Of a stretch of 64,000 bases of DNA, positions 58,140 to 64,000 are shown in pieces. Numbering within the stretch: position 1 is the first letter of the stretch; each line of letters begins with the position of its first letter. The stretch covers positions 57,679,049 to 57,743,048 of the forward strand of contig OY288239.1 of the NCBI GenBank assembly GCA_958450325.1. Direction: 5' to 3'. A program made the position numbers and the translations under genes. Below the pieces are notes generated by a model that was not told the DNA's origin, did no database searches, and saw only the letters and a list, made by a program, of their open reading frames with translations. The DNA is from Agrostemma githago (lineage: Eukaryota; Streptophyta; Magnoliopsida; Caryophyllales; Caryophyllaceae).

Positions 58140-59190
58140 TATTTGGATTGTTATGTGCTTTGGTACGAGTGGTCGAATTTGCTAGGGGGCTTCATGTTTT
58201 TTTCCGCTGGGAGTTGATTTCGATTAGAGGAGGTTTTAAGATGTTTCATCAGTTGGGGGGAAGTAAATTGTCCCGTCCTTGCTTATTTTGTTTAGTATGG
58301 GAAGATGCATCTTTGCGGCTATTGGGTATCGTGTCCATGTTGTTTCCGTCTTTGCTTTGGGCCGAACAGTCAGGCGCTGGTCCCGAAGCGCCTTGATTTT
58401 CAGTCGCCAAGCCCGCAGTGGTCCAATATTGGGACGCCCACCTTGAGGCGCCTTGAATTTTTGGGGTCGGCTTTGTTTAAAGTCAACGAAGGAAGGGGGA
58501 CGATTCATTTCGTCCCAAAAACAGAACGTGCGACACTTTCCGCCTTAAACTTGTATTTCTGACTTTGTTCAAACGATTTTCGACTCGATTTTGTCCCAAT
58601 CGGTCATGTCGACCTCGGGTAAGTGTTCCTTACTCACCTATTGTCGATTTGCGCTTAATTAGATTGATTGTGAGCCGATTTTGCTTAAACCCTAGAAATC
58701 GATTGGGCATTTTTTTTTTGCAATGTTTCGATGTTTACTCCCGGTCCCATTGATAAATTAGGGTAGAGTAGAGCTTGATAGGGTACTTATTAGCTTGATA
58801 TGAAGCTTGGAGGTGCTTTAATGGCTTCTTATGGATGAAAATTGGAATGCTAGGGTTTAGGGGTTATTTCTTGGTTATTCCCGTACTTGACCTTTGTAAT
58901 CTCGCTTGATTAGTGTTTGTGATGCTATGTGTGGCTCACATGTCGACTTTTGTGAGTCGGAATGTACTCTAGGTCATTCCATGAGGGTTTGTGTGGCTTA
59001 CGACAGACCAAATGATACCGTAACGATGCCGGATTTTCCCGAAACCACTTTTATTGTGACTGGGGACGAAAATAGGTGTTAGTGGGTTTTTCGCAATTTT
59101 AATATCACTATCCGAAATTTATGGCCTATTTTGACTTGTTCGGCCTATTTTGACCTGACCCGAGATGCGTCCTTTATTTTGTTTTGACTT
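58140..59190 (+). pseudogene. PMD copy C: upstream region, exon 1 and intron 1 only
   Basis: The 13-base first exon at 58606-58618 (ATGTCGACCTCGG, donor GTAAGTG) and intron 1 up to 59190 match copy B (53460-54010) and copy D on the other strand. An AGGCGC/AAGCGCC cluster at 58368-58460 precedes the ATG by 150-240 bp. Just before the expected acceptor of exon 2 the sequence switches to the inverted copy D. It cannot encode more than the first few residues; it is kept here as a marker of the rearrangement and of the conserved micro-exon. Confidence 0.75.
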
Positions 59191-61267
59191 AGGCAGGCCC
59201 TCATAGTCGGCCCAAGGACGGGCCACGAACTGCATAAACAAACCGACAATTCAATAATCCTAATCTTGGGGGCTATTAAGGAAAACAAACCGTAAGAAGG
59301 AAACTTACATCCTCAAGGCGCAGCTGGTTCACCAGCACATTGTCCGACGAGTAGTGGCTTGTCGTGCTCTTAGTTTGAGCCAATCTCTACTTAATCCCAG
59401 CCGGAAACCTAGTCGAGCGAACGCGCATCGTCTTGGGCGCCAAACGTGGAAAGTAAGAGTAGATCCAAGCCTGAAAAACCCGAAAACCTCATCATCAAAA
59501 CCGAACCGAACTAAGTGAAACCCCGAAACCGTGTACAAGAGACAATGACTAATCTCCAGCACAAGACCTGGACCCACGATGGGTAAAGTCGAGCCAGAGT
59601 CCACCCTCTACGGCCTCACCATGACCTGCAAGCAGCGGTTCATCTCCGCGAAAGCCACGGTCACCCAATCAAAACGTCCCAGCTGATCCAAGTCAGCTAG
59701 GAAAGGCAAAATCCTAGTACTAAACCTCTCGCCCTTATCCGAGAAGTGGGTCGACCCTAGGAAGTACCACAACCACAGACGAGCATCCTGCACCGGCGTG
59801 TTGGGTACTCGACCCTCTTGCACCGCCACCCTCTCGAAGTGGTCAAAAATTTACGAGCTCACCAGAGCATGGGGCGCACTATAAGTCTTACGCTCTAAAC
59901 AATCCCCGATCCAGCCCCTGACCTCGTCGCAATCTAACCTAAGGCCCTCAGGAGCCCACCTGATTATCTCACGACCCTAGGGCAAACCCGTAATAACCTC
60001 AAAGTCCTCCAAAGTCATCCCGACCTCCCCAAACGACATATGGAAGGTCGAGGTCGTGTCGTGAAAGCTATCTACCATCGCTCTAATTACCATAAGGTTG
60101 AACTTGGTCTTGCAACTTACCAACCGGACCCAATCCCCGACCACGGGACCCAATGTCGTCCCCGCGATAATCTCCTTTTTCGCGGGGTAAGCTTCTGAGA
60201 ATAAATCTCCAAGCACATCGTAAAACCCGATAAGGTCCTCATCGGACCCGGGGATTGCAAAACGAGATAATACAAGCGTAAACAAACCAAATCGGTTCAA
60301 ACCAAAATTAAAGCCTAAACAATAAGCACGAGTCAAGGAACTCACATGGCCTTTCACGACACGGCTAGAAACATGCAAATCCGGACGAAACATTAACTGA
60401 TGGTCGTCCCAATCCCGAGCCCAAGGAGGATCGTCGTAAACAACCTCCTCACCCTCGTTGACAGGATCCAGGACATGGGTCCTTCTGGAAACCGTCACAG
60501 GCTGTCTGCGCCTCATGACCCTATCAAAATAAGCCTCATTCACAGCTTCCGTTTCACGATGGTGCGAAGGAACGCTTCGTCGCCTCTTACTAATCCCCCG
60601 GGGAGTCAGCGAGCTCGACTCGGCGGCCTCTCCACTCGTACCAGTCAAAGGAGCTCCCTCGGGACGCTCGGTGTCATCTCTAGCTGCACAACAAATAAAA
60701 GACGCATTTCGGGTCAGGTCAAAGCAGCCTAAACAAGTCAAAATAGGATTGAAATTTTGGATAGTGATATCGAAATTCAGAAAGACCCACTAGCACCCAT
60801 TTTCGCCCCGGTCACGATAAAAGTGGTTTTCGGAAAATCCGACATCGTTACGGTATCGTTTAGTCCGTCGTAAGCTACATAAACCCTCACAGAATGACCT
60901 AGAGTGCATTCTAACTTACAAAAACCGACATGGAGGTCACCCATAACATCACAAACACTAATCGAGCAAGATTACAAAGGTCAAGTACGAGAATAACCGG
61001 AAAAACGATCCCTAAACCCTAGCATTTCGAGTTCCACCCATAGGAAGCCATTAGAACACCTCAAAACTTCATATAAGGTTAATAACTACCCTATCAAGCT
61101 CTATTCTACCCTAATTTAACAACGGGACCAAGAATAAACATCGAAACTTGGCAAAAACAGAACGCCCAAATCGATTTCTAGGGTTTAAGCAAAATCGACC
61201 CACAATCAATCTAACTAAGCACAAATCGACAATAGGTGAGTAAGGAACACTTACTCGAGGTCGACAT
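59191..61267 (-). pseudogene. PMD gene, copy D, antisense to Tat-1D
   Basis: Exons on the minus strand: 61267-61255 (13 bp), 60683-60346, 60254-59554 (701 bp as in copy B), 59470-59309 (162 bp as in copy B), 59229 to the breakpoint at 59191. It reads RRRSVPSHHRETEAVNEAYF, DDHQLMFRPDLHVSSR, KTKFNLMVIRAMVDSFHDTT, STFHMSFGEVGMTLEDFEVI, then GSTHFSDKGERFSTRILPFL and VTVAFAEMNRCLQVMV. Damage: TGG to TAG after ITGLP (near 59978), the intron 2 acceptor AG to AA (60255), and the exon 3 donor GT to AT (59553). Intron 2 is open in frame, so 60741-59977 reads through it. C-terminal exons are absent because of the inversion junction with copy C. Confidence 0.8.
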
Positions 61268-62780
61268 AATCGAGTATGATGAAAATCGAGACGAAAATCG
61301 GTTGAGCAAGGTCGAGAATGCAAGATTGAGTCAAAGGAAGGCTCGTGTTCGGTTTTAAGACGAATGAGCCACCCCCCTTTCTTTCGATGATTTTAAACAA
61401 GTCTGACCCTCAAAATCCCGGGAGCCCCATGTCAAGCGTCCCTGTATTGGGCTCCTGGGAGCTAGGCGACTAAAGATTAGGGCGCCCCAGGATCAGCGCC
61501 TGACTAATCAGCCCAGAGCAAAGACGGGAACAAATTGGACATGGTACCCAATGGCCGTTAGACACACCCTCCTATATTAATTGAGATAAGCAAGAATGCG
61601 ATAGTTTACTACCCCCAACCGATAAAGCAAGCCCCAAAATCTCCTCTAGTCGAAATCAACCCCAGCAAAATAGAAACGAACATGAAAATCTCTAGCTAAC
61701 AAGACCACTCATACCAAAGCACGTGACGACCCAAGCATGACATTTGAACAAAACAGATTCGATTGAATCATGAAGCATTCGAAAAAAATTAAACTCGTGA
61801 GCCTAATGAATCCCAAAGCATTCTGAAGGTAAATTTTAACTCGTGAGCCTAACGGATCCTAAAGCATTCTGAAGGTAATTAAAGTTCAATTCAATCAATT
61901 CAAGTTCAATTCAATTCAATTCAATTCAATTCAATTCAATTCAATTCAAATCAAATCAAATCAAATCAAATCAATTCAATTCAAGTTCAATTCACTTCAA
62001 GTTCAATTCAATTCAAGTTCAATCAATTCAAGTTCAAGTCAATTCAATTCAAGTTCAATTCAATCAATTCAAGTTCAAGTCAATTCAATTCAATTCAAGT
62101 TCAATTCAAGTCAAGTTCAATTCAATCAATTCAAGTTCAAGTCAATTTAATTCATTTCAAGTTCAAGTCAATCAATTCAAGTTCAAGTCAATTCAATTCA
62201 ATTCAATTCAAGTTCAAGTCAATTCAATTCAATTCAATTCAAGTTCAAGTCAATCAATTCAAGTTCAAGTTCAATTCAATACAAGTTCAAATCAATTCAA
62301 TTCAATTCAATTCAGTTCAACTAAATTCATTTCAACCCAACTCAACTCAAGTCAATTCAATTTTAAATAAATCCCAAAGCACTCAGAACAATCAAATCAA
62401 CCCGAAATGAGTCCCTAAGCATACAATGCATGCCCCCCGAAGGAATCCCTAAATCACAAAGCAAAACCAAATCAACACAACCATCTGCCAAGGATATTAA
62501 AAGCAGAACTAAGACACCAATAAAGGAATTAAGCAAAAGACCCATGTCAAAAGACCGAAACTACTAAAACAACAAACCCAAAACAAGCTAGCAAGCCCGG
62601 ACCCGAGTTCCGACAAGCAACCGCAGGCGAGGATGCCAAGTATGATTTCTAAGCCTTGGCTGACGAGCCTCAAATACGTAGTCTAACGGACTTAAAATGA
62701 CCCAAGCGAACAACCACCAGGTCATAATCCTCGATTGACCTGGGCGGCTATACTTTGACTTTCGGCTTGTCCAAACCTCA
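61268..62780 (+). other. Tat-1D 3' untranslated region and upstream region of PMD copy D
   Basis: Corresponds in reverse to 51691-53459. It has AGGCG/GGGCGCC words at 61425-61510, upstream of the PMD start on the minus strand; a pentanucleotide array at 61870-62335; and the segment 62585-62780 matching 51690-51870 reversed. No gene. Confidence 0.65.
61870..62335. repeat. (TTCAA)n-type array
   Basis: TTCAA/TCAAT pentamers mixed with CAAGTTCAAGT steps over about 465 bp. It occupies the place of the 28- and 39-bp arrays in Tat-1B. Confidence 0.95.
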
Positions 62781-62797
62781 GTCAAAGTGGGGGCTTC
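62781..62797 (+). other. Tat-1D polypurine tract
   Basis: GTCAAAGTGGGGGCTTC directly before TGTAGACACC. It shows plus orientation. Confidence 0.87.
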
Positions 62798-64000
62798 TGT
62801 AGACACCTAGATTTTGACCTGGTGGCTGCAGGGGTGCCCGAAAAACACCCGATGACGATCGGACTGCAACGCGACGCGAGATTGCGATGTTTTAGATAGT
62901 TTTTCTATAGAACGGATCAAATAATTACTCGAAAAAATTAATTCAACATCAAAATGGTCTTAGTCGTGTCATTACCGTCACGTCGACACTAATTAGAGCC
63001 AATTCCGACACTGGGGCCCTGAATCGGTCTCGAAATATGCAAAGTCAAACCCGAGTCAACGCGTCGGGCCGAACAAACCTCGAGACACGCGCCCGAGGCC
63101 CACCCGGCGCATGATGCGCTAGGGTTAACGGGAATCCTTGATCCCCAAGCTAACCTAATATACGCATCTTCTCCGTTTTGGAAAGTTTCGAAATCGAATC
63201 TTCAAAATTACAGGCGCCTCACACCAGGCGTCTCAGTCTTGATGCTCAAGACACCAAGCGACTGAGTTCTGGTGCGCAGGAGGTCAAGCGTCCTAAAGGT
63301 TGATTTGAACTGTGCGAGCAAGTATAAATACCGACCTTATTTCACTCATTTCGACACACAATACGAATTCGTGAACTATTTCTCTCACAATTTGGTCTCC
63401 CCCTCTTTCTCTCAAACTTAGGTCGCACTTCGACACTAAGTACGATCCACTCGATCGTTGTTCCGATACGCGAATCGATGCTACTCTTCATCGTTCCTCG
63501 ATCACCCCACTCGATTAGAACATAGAGGGGCACTTGCGCTCGACTAGCCGCCTCCCGTTACAGTAGCGAAGCTCTGTCGGATTCACCACAGGACAAGCTA
63601 GGAGGATCCGCCTTGAAGTCGAATCGTCACTAGGTTGTCGTCTAAATAAAACTTTACATACTGTCCTTTTATTATGCACTTTGATAATATCAAGTCCGAC
63701 TAGTATGGACACTAGGTCCATGGCACGTTATAACACACACGTAACGTCCTCAACTTCAACCATAAACACTAAAACACCCTAACTAAATCCGAGTAGTTCT
63801 GAGATCCGTTCTCAACCTTCTACGCATCTTGTACATTCCGAGGGTGAAACTTCTCACTACGTGATTTACTTACATTTCGCATTTATCGCTTTCTTATGAT
63901 TTACCGCTTTTATGACCTTATAATCGCATGCTAAATTACCTAACACGGAATTCAAAACGTAAACGAGCTAAAACTGAACAAAGCGATGGTCGGGTTCCAT
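62798..64000 (+). repeat. Tat-1D 3' LTR, cut by window end
   Basis: Begins TGTAGACACCTAG; 1203 bp visible. TATA GTATAAATAC at 63322-63331; AGGCGC-type cluster 63211-63292. The end (GATGGTCGGGTTCC) aligns with 19933-19947 in Tat-1A. Short minus-strand frames here are LTR sequence. Confidence 0.9.

Overview
This window is plant nuclear DNA, most likely from a dicot with a large, repeat-rich genome. It consists almost entirely of nested transposable elements. I see no convincing host gene, tRNA, rRNA or CRISPR array. The kingdom call rests on Athila-, Tat/Ogre- and Tekay-type Ty3/gypsy LTRs with plant-type primer binding sites, plant L1-type LINEs (DUF4283 ORF1, zf-RVT C-terminus), a plant mobile domain (PMD) gene, and Mutator- and Helitron-like termini. 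The species cannot be named from this.

Layout. 1-715: microsatellite and a Helitron-like 3' end. 740-1343: minus-strand fragment of a Tekay-type LTR. 1344-12808: minus-strand Athila-B (start of gag, PBS, LTR) whose LTR is split by a complete but non-autonomous Athila-A (2552-12182; gag and protease only). 12809-19457: LINE-A (minus), hit by Athila-B in ORF2 and by a truncated LINE-B in ORF1; LINE-B carries a Tat-2 solo LTR. 19458-26404: remnant of an Athila LTR inside a Tat-1 LTR, then Tat-1 PBS, broken gag, non-coding DNA and the 3' end of an antisense PMD gene. 26400-32790: AT-rich tandem repeats split by LINE-C, which itself carries an Athila solo LTR. 33030-33780: microsatellite, MITE and a 157-bp duplication. 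34080-39555: minus-strand Tat-2 LTR and pol-less interior. 39556-51670: a minus-strand Tat-1 LTR split by a 10.3-kb coding-less Tekay-type element, whose right LTR carries a Mutator-like MITE and a 5'-truncated LINE. 51671-64000: partial Tat-1 elements in inverted orientation, each carrying a spliced PMD gene antisense to the retroelement.

How the parts work together. No Ty3/gypsy reverse transcriptase or integrase is visible anywhere. Every LTR element is reduced to LTRs plus gag, gag-protease or nothing, so they would have needed enzymes from elsewhere. The only RT is in LINE-A, and it is damaged at the active site. Target-site duplications give a clear order of insertion for most layers.

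Most noteworthy: (1) an antisense, intron-containing PMD gene with conserved exon lengths in a pol-less Tat element; (2) arrays of short dyads (half-site, two-base spacer, inverted half-site) just upstream of the TATA box in both Athila and Tat-2 LTRs, differing in sequence but alike in architecture and position; (3) hypervariable tandem repeats just inside the 3' LTR of each Tat element; (4) a repeated hairpin module in the Tekay-type LTR.
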